Below are positions 11,141 to 24,300 of a DNA stretch of 64,000 nucleotides, in pieces (the first letter of the stretch is position 1; every line of letters begins with the position of its first letter). The DNA is taken from positions 35,268,213-35,332,212 of the forward strand of contig OZ234493.1 of the NCBI GenBank assembly GCA_965153455.1, read 5' to 3'. The position numbers and the translations under genes are program-made. Under the pieces are notes generated by a model, which was not told the DNA's origin, made no database searches, and worked only from the letters and a program-made list of their open reading frames with translations. Source of the stretch: Sphagnum compactum. Its lineage: Eukaryota; Bryophyta; Sphagnopsida; Sphagnales.

Positions 11141-14100
11141 CAATTGGTGCTTTACTACCTATAGGTAGAAACATGTGGATGGTTAAAAGGATGTACATAG
11201 TTAACCTCTAAGTAGTTAGATATGTCATTAAAAGTTCATAACGAATAAAAAAAATTTCTCTTTCAAATAATGAGTTGAGAAAATGCAATTTTTAGAGGTA
11301 TCATGTTAGAAGCCCTTGTCATCCACATTTAAGAAATATTAAAGCACCTACTTATGTACAAAATCATACTTTGCTTCACATGGAAAACAATTTTTAATTT
11401 GTTGTATATTTCATCATATTTGAATTTGAATATAGGGCCTTTTCTATACTTGCCAAAGTTCATTTCATCTAGGTACTTCTTTGTAAGAACTTCTATGTTG
11501 GCTCTTTTTAACTAATGGATATCTTTTGCAATCACTTTGGTGAATACTTGGGAAAAAGCCACCCAAATATCCAAGGGGGGTCTAATGAAAAAAACGTGAT
11601 ATAAGCTCAACACTAGTTTTTAATTTTTACCTTCGCAAATGGGCTAGGGTTAACCAACAGCTACATTGTTACATGTTCAAATTTTGAAAGGTACCAATGA
11701 GGGGCCAAATTGAACCAACACCCACTAGTACACCATGGTGGATGGATGGCATGTGGATAGGAAATAATATTCATTTTGTTCTTGTCCCATATCCAATCAC
11801 AATGGTTGGAAATGTATTAAAAAATCCCCTATGGCAATTGTGAAATGCCTTAAATTAGAATGTCTCGATGAAGTATAGTAATCAAATTTAGTGGATACAT
11901 TAGAAAATTCTTTCAAGGGATTGAAAAAATGCACATATTTCAAGGCCCTAGAGTGCAATAAATAAGAAAAAAAATTGTCCATTTTTTTTTGTTGGTCGAG
12001 CATAATGATTGGTCCAAGTGGTGAAATTTAAATTGTCTTTCACTTTATAATGTTTTGTTTTTCATGTTTACATGAGTGGGGAGGGGGATGACATTTGATT
12101 TATATTTTGGATGTGACAAATTTTGCTAGAAGCCCAAATTGATGGTTTGGGTTGAAATGTTCTAATTATATACATGTATTTAGTTATGGAATAGCATAAG
12201 TGCTTTATCTACTTACCTACCTCCACAATAATCACTTATATTCCCTTTCTACTTAAATATGATACGTTCGAACAATTCTACCCATACAAGATATTTGGGT
12301 CTCTAATAATAGATTTCACATCCAAGATGGCTAGTTTAGTATTTCCCATACCCCACCGATAAACATGAAATTGGGGCTACAAAAGCTGGGAAACCATTAA
12401 CATAATATTGCCCCAACCCAAATTAACATTTACTATTCTTCATCCAAAACTTGTTGTGTACATGTGTTGGGGGGATGTTCTTATCAACTTACATAGATCT
12501 AGTCACTTGATGGTGTGAATTGGAAGTAAGAGGGTTTATAAAATAGGTAAGCAAAATAGAACATTTGGTAATTCCATTGGGGTTCATCCACATCTAAATC
12601 ATGATAGGTTTCCAATGGATGGTGCATTGGTGGGTGTCTGGTGATAAGCCCTAAGGGTGACCTTTATTGAAGTGGCGATATTTGGGTGAAAGCATATTTG
12701 GGTTTCATATTTATGACTTTCATAAAGCTAAAGTTATTTAATATTATTTGAGATTTTTTAGACATTTAAACTCAAGGACTCATGCATATATTTATAATAT
12801 ACACAAGTACAATAGAAATTTGTCTTTCATTTCATATTACATCAATATTTGATTTTTTAAAATTATTCAAATAAAATTTTGAAATGGATTTTATATATTG
12901 GCCCAACTCACGATGGATTTCAAAATCATTTTTTTTCAAAATTTCAAAATCACATACTTCTGGTCAACACCATGAAAAATTTCTTTGTTAGAAGAAAAAT
13001 ATTAAACTTTTCACATGGTTCATAAACATGGTTCAAATTATGTGAAATCATCGCATGTGAAATCTAATTACAAATTTCAAAAAATCATGTCAATCATTTT
13101 TTCAATGCATAGTTACTAATTTTTTTCATTAAATATACTTTAACCCACCATAATATAAATAATAAATAAATATTTTTCTTCCTGTTCTCTTGCCTAGATT
13201 ATCCTCTATTATAATATGCAAAAACATTATGAAATTCTTTTATAATTTTTACATGATTTAGACTCAAAAATGCACCACCTAGAAAAAAAACAACACAATG
13301 TGAGTCCAAAAATGGGATCATCTACGGCATGCTTCACCCATTTAAGGTGAGGAATGTAAAATCTGGACGGGAGACCCCAACCCCCGATTTAGTCTTAGGG
13401 TTTATACGATTTAAAATCAACCCAAACAATAGTTTTTTTCATATGAGGTTTTTTTCATCTTTCTTATGGTTAAAAAATTCCAAATTTTTAATTTTTGTTT
13501 TTTTTTGGAGAAAGAGAAGGGTGGGATCTTTCTTATGGTTAAATTCCCCAAAAATTTAATGCAATTTTTTTTTGTTTGGAGAAAGAAAGGGGTTGGATAA
13601 AGAGAAGGGATCCACCAAACTTTATAATATGATGATTGACCATCCTTAGAAAAAATCCAACTTAAAAGTAGTATATTGTGTCCATGTGTTGTACTAGCAA
13701 AGAAGATTGAAGTCAAAACTTGCATGTCTATTAGTACTAGTGACATCCCCCATTCCCAACCCCACTATCTAGGTTTTTTTTTAATAAATAAATTAGGATA
13801 TTAAAAAAATTGGTGAGAATTTCCAAAATTAGAAAATTTTAATTTACACTAGAAAACCAAGAAGTTGTCAGTTTTTTGGGTCAAAAAAGGTCAGAAAATT
13901 TGTCCCTAAAATTCATCCATTCATTTGGTCCCCACTTTGTTGTATTCAATGGGTCTTTATATTAACATCAAAAATCATCTTGCATTCGAATGACTTAACC
14001 ATTTACCCATTATGTTACCATAGTATTTTGGAGCTTTTTGTGACACTAATTTCATTATTTGTAGAAATGTCGAAATTTTCATAAGTTCTTTCTTCAAAGA

Positions 14101-14310
14101 CCAACATTGAATTTTGAAGGAAAATAAAGATTTGTTTTGGGGAATATTCAAAATTAATTTAGTATTTGAAATGGAAATTTCAAAATTAATTAATTAATTG
14201 ATTAATTATTCAACAGACACATGTTGAAACTGCCCTTGTTGCACTATGGTATGAACCTCTCTTCTTTCTGTACCTCTAATACTTTGACATGACATGCTCT
14301 TGGAATGGGG
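11141..14310. other. Gene-free DNA with one dispersed repeat (R2a)
   Basis: No gene was recognised. At 12545-12643 a stretch ending TGGATGGTGCATTGGTGGGTG matches 59522-59609 in the same orientation (repeat R2). The remainder is AT-rich. The open frames on both strands at 13329-13746 overlap each other in a T-rich, partly duplicated stretch and look accidental. Confidence 0.45.
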
Positions 14311-14313
14311 TAT

Positions 14314-14337
14314 TTGGGTTTAGGGTTTAGGGTTTAG
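14314..14337 (+). repeat. Interstitial plant telomere-type repeat, ~3 units
   Basis: Three consecutive GGGTTTA units of the plant telomere repeat lie at about 14315-14336. This is too short to be a telomere and is best read as an isolated telomere-like word or a telo-box. A short open frame follows but shows no recognisable protein. Confidence 0.6.
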
Positions 14338-14339
14338 AG

Positions 14340-17300
14340 TTGGGTCAGAGGGTTCACAGGTTTGGCAGGCTGCTTGCTCATTCAATGTGAAGAAGAAGAG
14401 TGGTCAAGTCTGCAAAAAAGTATGGGCAATGCCCAACACACCAGAGGATCTCTCTTTTGGTCATGCAGGTGGTCCCATACAACAACAAAAAAAATCAGAA
14501 GCTCTGGCTGTCAGGTTTTCTGTCGCCTGGAACTTTGAAAAAACCCTAAAATTTGGTTTAAAAAAATAATATTGCATGCACAAAGAGTTCAATGTAAAGA
14601 TCTTTGTTCAATGCCATTTATTTGAAGAGACCCCCAACTAGAGCACCATATGATTGTGCCTATCCTCCTCATCCCACCCAAGTCTTCCATACCAAAAGTA
14701 GTACCCTTAACCCATGAATCAATAGGCCTCTAGAAAACCCAAGATTTAATTTTACATCTATAGATACTAGAATGTTTTTATATTTGTCATCTTCAAGTAA
14801 TTGATATTTATTTGACCTAAATCTTTCCTATGAGTGGGTTCATTGAGGGAACAAGTCAAACCCGAAGATGTTAAGTATAAAGGTGCATTCACACTTGGTG
14901 CTAGGTTGAGTGCCGTAACACCATGCTAGCCATTTAGGACTTAAACCTAGGTTGCATGAAGATTTTTATTTTAAGCTAACATTCACTTAACATTGAGCTA
15001 TGGCCCATTTAACAATTGGGTGCCACCTAAATTTTCATTTAATGCTGATTTAACCTCAAGTGTGAATGGACCATAAGTAAGGCTATTCTAGTAACCCACC
15101 CATTTGTAAGTTGTTCAATTATTTGACACCCACCCATACCTAGACCATGAATCCCATACCACAGAAGTGAAGCATGTACTTGGCTTAGTTAATTCCTAAA
15201 GGACAAAAACAAATAAGTGTTAATGCATGAAGGCTGTAGAAGTGGCTAATTAACAACATCCCCACAAGTGTAATCTCTGACCCTATTTCTCCTGTGGCCC
15301 CACCCACAAAATCTGCCATGGATATTTTCAAGTACTATGATTGAAGATTTTCTCTTGAAAGAAGAAAATGGGTTAGCAACAACTTAGCATGACTTTGGTC
15401 AGCATGCATGGTTTGATAAGCATGGTTTCCATAGATAATCAATCACGCAAAGCCATTCAAATTTGTAAACTGCCCCTAACATATGTTCAATAATCAATAG
15501 CTTCCACACCATAGCTCCAAATAGTCTCAAACCAAGTCAAGGACCCCTACTCATTGAGCACTTTCCAGAAATACCAAGAGTGCAGCATGAAGTGTCGTGG
15601 TTTGGGAGATCTCAAGGTGACAAACAAAACAAACTATCTTGCTTCATAGATAGATTTGCTTGGCCTTGGATATTTTTTCTCCTTTATTCCAACATTGGCA
15701 TTGATTGTATTGTTGTCACCAAATGTTTTGGCATCGTGAGGTGTGTGTGTGTTTTTGTTTTCCTTTGCCCGTTTTATGAGTGAACAAAAAGCACTGCGCA
15801 TGTATGCATGCTTTCGTGATGCAACTTTGTTTTTTTATATTGATTTGTAATTTATGAGTGAGCAGACAAAACGCATGTTTTGTCTGTAGTCTTATCACCA
15901 ACAATTTTCCATGATTTGAAATGTCAGGGAGGCATCAAGAACTTGATCATACCATCATCATTACAAGGTTTCAAAGCTTCAAGCAATCCAAATTCAACAC
16001 TATCTTAGTTTACCACTGAAAACCATGTCAAGTAAATAATTGTTACAATTCATGTGATGCACTAGATCATGGATATACCCACATGTATTCTTATCATCAT
16101 ACATATGCATGAACTTGCTAAAGTTTCATCTCCAAAATGATCTCATTCAAATATGAGTGTCAAAGATTAATTGTTCACTTTGCTATGAAATCTTGGTAGA
16201 ATCTAAACTGTATGGAAATTATAAAAGTCAAATTGAGACTTGAGTATAAAAAATCAACTTTTAACCTCTAGAAAAAGTCTAATGAGATTTGAAACATGTG
16301 GAGATTATAGCACATGAATTGAATGGAGAAGAATAATTGTTCGATTTATAAAGTAATCATGCTCAAATTTGAAGTGTGTGGTTGTTGTAAAACTCAAATA
16401 TTCAATCTCCAAAGATATCATGATAGGATTTGTGTGACAATAGTAGATTTGAATCAAATTTAGAAAAAATTAAAGACCAAGTCTTTTCAAATAACACCAT
16501 GAAAACACATAATACTAGAAGCATTGTAAGTTCAAATGTTGATACAAGATACATAATTGAAATGTAACACACAAGACACAACTTTGATGTAGGTGTGATG
16601 AAAGGATAACAAGCAATAGGATGACAAGAGGGAATGGATGATGTATCAAGGTTTGATGAAATGTGGCATCATTTGTCAAAAGATCATTGATCTTTGTATT
16701 ATTGCACTTTGATCAAAATCAAGTTTAACTCCATTATACCATGGTGTTGCTTGCATGCATCAAGCTACCACAAACATGATCTTGGCATGAACTTGAGTTC
16801 CTAATGGATAATATCCCCAATTGGTATAGAATTTGTTGATTGCATGGAATTTTCCCCATTTGTAACATCTTGACCAAAACCAACCTTGTGAAACAACTCC
16901 ATGAGCTCCCCTTGCATTGACCCATCCAGAAAACAAAATGGACACTTATAGTTGCAATGATAAAACTCCACCACAATTGATAAGAATTTTGAAGTGGCAA
17001 GTTGAAAGATTTTAACATAATTTCGATAATGATTAATTAAGGCTACAATGATGATGATTGTCATCATGGCCTTTTGCAATCACAAGGATGCCACTCACAT
17101 TTCTTTGAAAAACGATGTTAATTAAAGTGTTTGTTTATTTACAAGTTGGAGGTAAATCTAAATTGACATTTAGAAAATCAAGTAAGCCCATGACAAAGTT
17201 TGATCCTTTCTTTTAAAAAGGCATTTGAATATATGTAACCAAAATTTGGCATATTTATCAATAAGCGTCCTCTTGCAATTGGAGTTGGCCATGATATAAA

Positions 17301-17590
17301 TAAATAGATTAAGATATGCAAGACAACTAGATATAGACAATTCAAATATTATATAGTGAAGGAAATAGAGTAATTAAACATATTTTTGGGGAAATTATTA
17401 TTATTATTGGTTTTTCTAGTGTAAATTTGACTTAATTTGGAATTTTATGGGTTTTAGGGTTGAAAGCTTGCTTTGGATTGAAAAGCATTAGGGTAGAACG
17501 GTTGATGAGCAAACACTTAAGCTCTCAAGACAGGCTGGACCCAAGGGGAGGTCTCTGTTGTTTCTGGTGTCCCAACAAAACTTGAACCCC
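14340..17590. other. Gene-free DNA
   Basis: No gene family was recognised. A CCCTACTCATTGAGCACTTTCC segment near 15545 resembles CCCTACCCATTGAGGGCTTTCC near 43254, so a weakly conserved dispersed repeat may be present. A short ATTATT run lies near 17397. The open frames at 16734-17079 on the minus strand overlap one another in different frames and have no recognisable content. Confidence 0.4.
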
Positions 17591-17594
17591 TCCT

Positions 17595-18030
17595 ATTATT
17601 GACGCATATGGCGCACTGAAGATCGTCAAAAACGAATTAGAATGGAGAGAGTTAGAGTCCCCCAAAGTAGAGGGGGTCAAGAATTTAAAAAACAAATCAC
17701 CCAACGTTACAAAGCTGGTTCCTGAACACCCAAAAAAAATCCTTGTATGTTGCTTTGTTATTATTAGAGTTCAAAGATGATTTGTAGAACTGAAGGTGGC
17801 GCTCCTATACCACTTTAAATCGTTTTAAATGAACAAGAAATGTGAAAGTTAGAAGCCTTGAAAGTAGAAGGGGTCCAAGAAAACAGAAAACAAATAGCAT
17901 TTTGTAAGTTGGAAAGCTTATTTTTCATTACTCATTTTCCTTTTCACTTGAAAGATGATTTCTAGATCTTGAGGTGGCGCTCCCATAACATTTTAAATCA
18001 CTCAAAATGAAGCACACACAAATGAGGGAG
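17595..18030. repeat. Three diverged ~180-bp tandem copies
   Basis: The words GGTGGCGCTCCTAT (about 17799) and GGTGGCGCTCCCAT (about 17973), with an older match near 17607, mark units about 175-190 bp apart. Each is associated with AAAGATGATTT and AAAGTAGAnGGGGTCnAGAA segments. The array lies immediately 3' of the pectate lyase pseudogene and may be what replaced its missing C-terminal half. Confidence 0.45.
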
Positions 18031-18086
18031 ATTTAAAGAAGTGTTTGGTGATAGGGATTTAGTGATCGGTGATGGGAAGTTCTACC

Positions 18087-19324
18087 CTACCAGCAGTGAG
18101 GCATGGGTTGCATGGAATCCTTGAACCAGTTGCAGTAGACAGTGACGCGCATATGTTGATCTTGTTTGTCAGCATCAGATGCGCCGAGCAGCATATTGAA
18201 ATTCAAGTTCATGAGATGCGAATTGAAGTTAGTGACATCGGTTGATCCATGGAGCACAGACACCAGGCCCCGTTTTGCATCGAAGGATGTGAGATGATCC
18301 ACCCGCACGCGGATAGAATTGGCAAAGATGTGTACTGTATCGCTCTCCCCGACTGAATTGATTTGGAAGTTGTGAAGTATGACTTTCGTCACGCCGCTCA
18401 AAACAATGGTGTGACCTGCAAAACCTCTTCCCCCCCCCAAAAAAAACCCTTACCAAAAAACATCGATCAGACAACAATCATCTGGATCTCTCAGGTACAT
18501 GTCTTTCGATTCTAAGTTCTTCATGCAAAGATCCAACATCGATCAGACAACGATCTGGACCTATCAGAACGTGTTTTGATTCTCCATTCATGCAAAGATC
18601 GAGAATGTCTTTCGATTCTTTCTTCATGCAAAGATCTCGAGGATGTCTTTCGATTCTAATTTCTTCATGCAAAGATGTCGAGAATGTCTTTTTTCTGAAT
18701 TCTTTCTTCAAGCGAAGATCGAGAATGTCTTTCGATCCTTTTTTTTCATGCAACAAAGATTGAACAGATGTTGTTAGTAGTCTTTATTTACCTGCGATCG
18801 TGATGTTGAAGCCGCGTCCATCGATCGTGGTTGAACTGCGGATCCAGAGAATGTCGTGGAGAGAGACGATCATATCACGAGAGAAGGTGATCCAAGCGCC
18901 TGCAGCTCCTGTAGAAGATATTCCACTACCTAGGTTAGAGCCGCCCAAGCTGACACCACAGCGCAGAGATCCTGGCGACGGATTGTGAGTATTGTCGTCG
19001 TCGGACGTCACCACATATTTCTTTCCATATTACTTCGCCGCCTGTCACTCCAGATGCATAATCTACAGCACAGGAAGCAAGTCCCGTGCCTCTGCCACAA
19101 CTCGAATATTGGCACGTTGTTCCGTCCACGACGCTACAGCCTCTTCCATTGCTACTGTGACCATCCTGCGCTGCACAATATTCATGGCTCAGTTTGACAA
19201 GATTGTTCGCACAATCCGTCTCAGTCTGTGATTGATCGAGCCTCAAGGACTTTGCATTTGCTTTTGAAGGAGAAGAAGAGAGAAGAAATGCTTCTGAGGG
19301 AAGAGATCTAAATGCAGCTAACAC
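18087..19324 (-). pseudogene. Pectate lyase (PL1 family) pseudogene
   Basis: Two exons remain, about 19324-18792 and 18415-18087, joined by a GTAAAT/CAG intron in the correct phase for ITIAG-HTIVLSG. The fold matches plant pectate lyases: LASCAVDYASGVTGG, YVVTSDDDNTHNPSPGSLR, TIDGRGFNITIAG, KVILHNFQI, VDHLT, HGSTDVTNFNSH and MRVTVYCNWF. Such enzymes cleave de-esterified pectin in the cell wall. Defects: no ATG or signal peptide in frame, and a frameshift between GGE and YVVT (about 19010-19040). The Ca-binding DGLxD segment reads KRGLVSV, the RMPR-type catalytic arginine motif reads PMPHC, and a stop follows directly, removing the last third of the enzyme. The protein would be inactive. An annotation pipeline might split it into three small ORFs. 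Confidence 0.75.
18478..18765. repeat. ~39-bp minisatellite inside the pectate lyase intron
   Basis: About six imperfect copies of a unit like ATGCAAAGATCGAGAATGTCTTTCGATTCT fill the intron between the two pectate lyase exons. The minus strand is open through it (repeated CMKKESKDILDL-like peptide). This openness reflects the repeat rather than an exon, because the splice phases join without it. Confidence 0.65.
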
Positions 19325-19337
19325 TGATCATGAGAGT

Positions 19338-20125
19338 CTAACAAGAGTTCGGATTGTAGTATAACGTCGCATCTGCACTTTGGTAATTTGCAAGCCAATA
19401 CTGCAAATAGTCGCTTGCTGCTTGGATTTGGAGCACAGCACTTTCGAGATCCGCGGCAGCAACTTTTCTGTTGTTGGAATGAAGCTGTGCAACAAAACCA
19501 CGACACAAACTGTTCAAGTAGCTTTGCAAATCCTGAATTTCTTCTCCTAGTTTGAAGTGTGACAATGAAGATCATGAGCAGCTACAAAGAATCCCAATCG
19601 TGCTTCCGGCCTAACATATCTCCTGGCAGTAGAGACGTCGAGAGGTCGCGGATCCTTGTGAAAGGTGATCAGAAAAACAAAACAAAAACAAAAGGCTGCA
19701 GGCACCTTGTTGCTTACATCACCGGGGTCGTGAGAGAGAACTAGAGCTGAGTGGCAGTCAGACACGGATTGCTGCACAGAGTTCACAAGCTTAAGAGCTG
19801 CAGCCGTCCCGTTAGCCCGCGTTGGTAGAAAAAGAAAAAGATCATGACCTTCTTCAAGCTTGTCGACTGCAGAGAGCGCGGCATGTAGTTCTGCGTGGCA
19901 GCGATTCATCTTCAAGTCTATATCGACCAGCGTCTGTATCACTTTTCTCAGACCTGCAGTAAACTGGAGCTTCTCAAGTGTCCGCTGCTTCGATGAATCT
20001 AGATCCTCATGAGCAGCTGAAGGAACTGATGATGTCAGGCGTCCTCTGTTGAGAACCAGAAACAGTATCATCGCCATCGACAGTAGAGCCGCGACGCGAG
20101 GCTGCCTTGCAAATACAATGGACAT
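19338..20125 (-). CDS. Membrane-anchored helical protein of unknown family (two exons)
   Basis: Proposed exons are 20125-19723 and 19546-19338 (203 aa), with the ATG at MSIVFARQPRV. The donor CCG|GTGATG and acceptor AACTAG|GA keep the frame; the stronger-looking donor GTAAGC 5 nt on would not. A short basic N-terminus is followed by a hydrophobic segment at about residues 11-27, giving a signal anchor. The rest is helical and Cys-poor, with one NGT glycosylation site. The position just upstream of a pectate lyase relic, and segments such as SDCHSALVLSHDPG and SDYLQYWLANYQSA, faintly recall pectin methylesterase inhibitor helical domains, but the usual Cys pairs are not evident. It may be a separate small gene or the N-terminal part of the same decayed gene. 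The stop TAG and a frame change separate it from the lyase frame. Confidence 0.4.
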
Positions 20126-20518
20126 CTTTTTCGCCTCGCTTTTTACTAACCTCGTCAACAACACATGCGGCAAGCTTGTTCAAGAGATCTTGGCAGCCGG
20201 CTGAAACATGTGAGATCATCTGGAACATGTGATTCCTCTCTCTCCTCTAGTCTGGAAAATCATAGAATGCTCTCTAGTTTTGCAAATTCTGATCCCTTCT
20301 TCCTTGGCAGGTGAAACAAGTATGTGACAAACAAAAACCCTTTGACAATCTGTCTTAGGTAGTCACAGGACTCAGGTTCCCGAGCTTCTTCTCTCACAGG
20401 TTTCTCACTGCACACTTTGCAGTAATCTCGTTACAAAAGCAAGATCATAGAGCAGGAATGCTTGGAAATTGTGCACAATCAAGAACCATCTTTGGTCACA
20501 ATTTCCATCCACATCAAC

Positions 20519-20915
20519 ACTGCAGCCAGAAAAGTAAGAATCAAAACTGGGGAGGACAATCTTCACAGAGCTCTAGAAACAACAAAACACCAATGCAGCA
20601 GCCAGAAAGGCAGAATCAAAACTGGCAAGGACAATCTTAGGGGAGCTCTAGAAATAACCAACACTGACATAGCTGCCAGAAAGGCAGAATCAAAATGCCT
20701 AGGACAATCTTAGGGAAGCTCTAGAAACAACAACAGCAACACAGCAGCCAGAAAGGCAAAATTGATTCACCCAATGCCCAATCTTGTGAAAGCAGGAAGC
20801 AGTTGAAACAGCACCAACAAAGCCAGAAGGCAGGATCAAGACAATACTAAGACCAACCTTGGGAAGCTATAGACAAACACCCACACAGGCAGAAGAGGCG
20901 GAAATGAAACCAATT
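20519..20915. repeat. ~72-bp minisatellite
   Basis: GCAGCCAGAAAGGCAGAATCAAAA followed by GGACAATCTTnGGGnAGCTCTAGAAA recurs about five times, with copies beginning near 20522, 20597, 20671, 20743 and 20820. The last two are decayed. The array lies between the 3' end of the ILP1-like gene and the membrane-protein gene. Forward open frames here are repeat artefacts. Confidence 0.7.
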
Positions 20916-21399
20916 TAGAACCTCCATGCATAGTACCAGTACACATTGCCATTTGCTCCTTGGGGACTTACAATATGGCTACCAGTACAAACAGAATCCT
21001 AAAGTAGCCCATCTTCATCTTCCTACAACAGAAGTGTATCCATTACAGTGTGCTTACAGAATCAAGGAACCTTGTATTCCCGTCAAGGCTTGGGATCTGA
21101 ATGGCTAAAGATGCGGGGTCTTTCAGATGGTATAACAAGGTTCAATTGCATTGACAAACATACAAAGAGCTTCTTACCTATCTCTTCATGTGATTTAAAC
21201 CCTAAAAGTCTACTCTATAAACTATGTGACAAAACTCCTCGTCCCTTGGCTCCAATTTCATCCTCTCTAGGTTGGATAAGCTCTTGAATACAAAAAGGAA
21301 GAAGCACTTGGACCTCAAGCCCACTTCCATTCCCTCATGAATATGCATTAAGGTGATGAAGACAACAGTTAAGAAAACAAAATGATTGAGCTAGAAGAA
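20916..21399. other. 3' flank of the ILP1-like gene
   Basis: No gene is recognised. This is downstream of the minus-strand gene ending at 21400 and probably includes its 3' UTR. No unambiguous AATAAA-type signal was identified. Confidence 0.35.
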
Positions 21400-24300
21400 C
21401 TACAATGCTTCCTTCAACTGGAAAAGTTTGCTCAAGCGTCGAGCTCGATCATACTCATTAACCTCCACAAGCAAACGCTTTACTCGCCGGGCTAGTGCTG
21501 TGGTGTCATCACCACTTGCCCCACCTTCTCGTCTCTTCTCTATGGCTCTAGTGAGGCTAAGCAGGTACTCAATGAATGGTGACAACTTTGGGCTGCACAG
21601 TCCACAGACGAATGAACAATGAGAAGAGAATCTTTTCCACATGGTTTTTGGAGTGAATGTGAGAAACATCATGCATTTCCCTCAAAAAACTTGACGTGCA
21701 TTGTACTTGAAAATGAATGTGTATAGCATACTGATCAGATCATAAGCAAAAGGAAATGAAAAACTGGTGGTCCTGGAAATTATATAGAGATGAAATGTCT
21801 GGACAAGGCATCGTACCACAAGAGAACAACTTGCATAGATTGACTTAACACAATGTTGAATTCTGGGCTTACCTGAGTTCAGCAGAGCTTCCTCCAACCC
21901 AGACATCAGAGAGGGCTGTCAGCACACGTTCAGTACGGATGACAGCATCATGCACTGTTGGCAACAAGGTCCGCAGATGGACCAAAATTTTTGCTGACAG
22001 CAGCTGATCTAGCGCTAAATGTTCTAGAACAGGTAGAGCCAAAATGTCCTTCCATAACCCAAGGTTTCTCAGCAAGCGTACTGAGGTTCCAAATTGCTGG
22101 GCTGCAAATCGCCCTGCTCGAGGAACTGCAGCTGTCACTTGAAGACTCCAAGATGGCAACTTTTCCATTGTTATGCCAGCACATACACAACAAAACAATT
22201 AGGTGGATATTTCAGGCCACACAAAACTAATCAATTCCAGCTTCTCCTAACTTTCATATGCGCTTGAATGATGTAAATCCAGCCATCAAAGTAAAAGCTA
22301 TACCCAGCAAAACTAGGGATTTGAAGACAACCTGGTAATGTGCAAAAGGGGCAAACTTCACTGTAGCTAAATCCCTAATGCTTGCAAAAACAGACACTGC
22401 ATCCAAACATGAAGACTGTTTGCTTCACAGTTATCTCCTCTAAAACCACACTGACACTGAGTGGTGTCCACAAGCTGGACTTTTTGGAAGAACTGAAGCA
22501 TCTCCCTCAAGTCTGTACACAATCCTCCACAAGTTCCCCAACATCCTACCACAGATCAGTGAGGAAGAGGACTTTCAAACCTAGAGGGTATCCATTACCT
22601 CTAGTGCTGCAACTGCTTCAGCCATACGTGTACGGGCTGCAGCAAGCAGCTCCTGCAAGGGCTCGCTCGAGACATCAACATAAATGAGCATCTCCTGAAA
22701 AGCTGCAACTGCATGCTTGCTCCCTTCCGTGCTCAAGGCATCCCAGCAATGTGCTACCTCATGGTGGAGGACAGGTAGAGCCACTTTTTCCACTAGCTTC
22801 GGTATCAGATTCACATCTGCATCATCCTCCTCCACTTTCTTGCCATTGACTTGCATCCCATAGTCAAAAAGAAGAGCATACCTGTTTCAAATTGGCACAA
22901 AACTGTCATGACATCTCAACCAGATCTAGTCACAAAAATTGCTATAACCATGAGAGTTGTGGGGAATGAGATGACAGAAATCACATTATACAGAGTGATG
23001 ACAACTGATTTAAGAATTTTGTGCCCCCTCTTCCCTCTACTCTTGAAATGCCTTTGCACAGGCCTGGTCAGCCCAAGGGCAATTCACAACATTCAAGGAA
23101 GAATGGCATGCTCCTGTGGTAGAGACAGAAAAATTGCATTATCTTCCATCATATACCAGCACAAGGCCAGGGATAGAGGTAAGAATGCATGTTGTCCACA
23201 AGGATTCTTCAATCCTTCTCTAGTTTCAAGTTAAGCTCACAGGTCAGAGCATAATAATGCAGGTCTAAAACAAGATGCTTACCATTGCATGGTGTCAAGT
23301 CCGGCACTGCCATACAGAGGATCCCAATGCAACAGCTCAAGGCGGACATAGGGTGCAAAGATGGCAGGAGCACTGAGGGACATATAGGCATCATGGTAAG
23401 CTGCACCATAATCTCGTTTCCATGTCTCCAGTCTTTGCTTTACATTTCTTAATTGTGAATACTCTTCAGAAGCATCTCCAAACACTCTCTCTGCTGTCTG
23501 CAGAATTTCTTGTCGTCCAGACTTGTATGCTCTTTCCTCACTCTCACTTTCCTCACTACTAGATTCTCCTTCTATTCTCTGCAAGGAAAACACAGAAGTC
23601 AGTACAGATCAACTCAAAGCTTCACACTACTGCAAGTAAATAAACTGTGCCACACTTGCCAAATAGAAACTATAACATAATGAAATTGAGGTGGATTATT
23701 AACTCTAGACTCCAGAAGGCTCCATGGACCCTGATCACATCTCAGCCACCCATAACAGCTCTAGGGACATATGCTCAAAAACAACTTGATAACCTGCAAG
23801 ATAATCAAGTGCAATACAGCACAAAGAACAGACAAATTACTGTCTCACCCCTGCACTAGCAGCATCCATATTTGGTGCCATTCTTCGCTCTGCTGCTCTT
23901 TTCAGCCGACGCTCACGGGCCTGTGCTCGTCGCTTGCTTTCCAGACGTTTTTGGAGGTTTACATCACGTCCAAACTCATCAAGCTTTGGAGCACTGCTGG
24001 TTCCATCTTGGACTGCAGCTATAGCTGCAGCTGCTGCAGCTGTTGCAGTAGCAGTGCCTGCCCCCCTGGCCAACACCGCTTTGGCAGCACTTACAGCAGC
24101 TTCTACTTCAATCAGTTCATCAGCATTATCAGCAGCACGTCTCTCCAACAGAGCATTGGCGCGCTCTTCATGAAGCCTTTGCATTGCCTCCTCCAGTTCC
24201 TCAATAATTGGTCCTTTATCCTGTCAGTCACATACAGTTCAGTTAAGTCTTCATCCTTTGTGATTGTCTTATTGACATTGGCGCCCACCCATAATACTGT

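Noticed and set aside
23934-24173. Ala/Ser-rich forward frame
   Set aside because: Antisense shadow of exon 3 of the ILP1-like gene.
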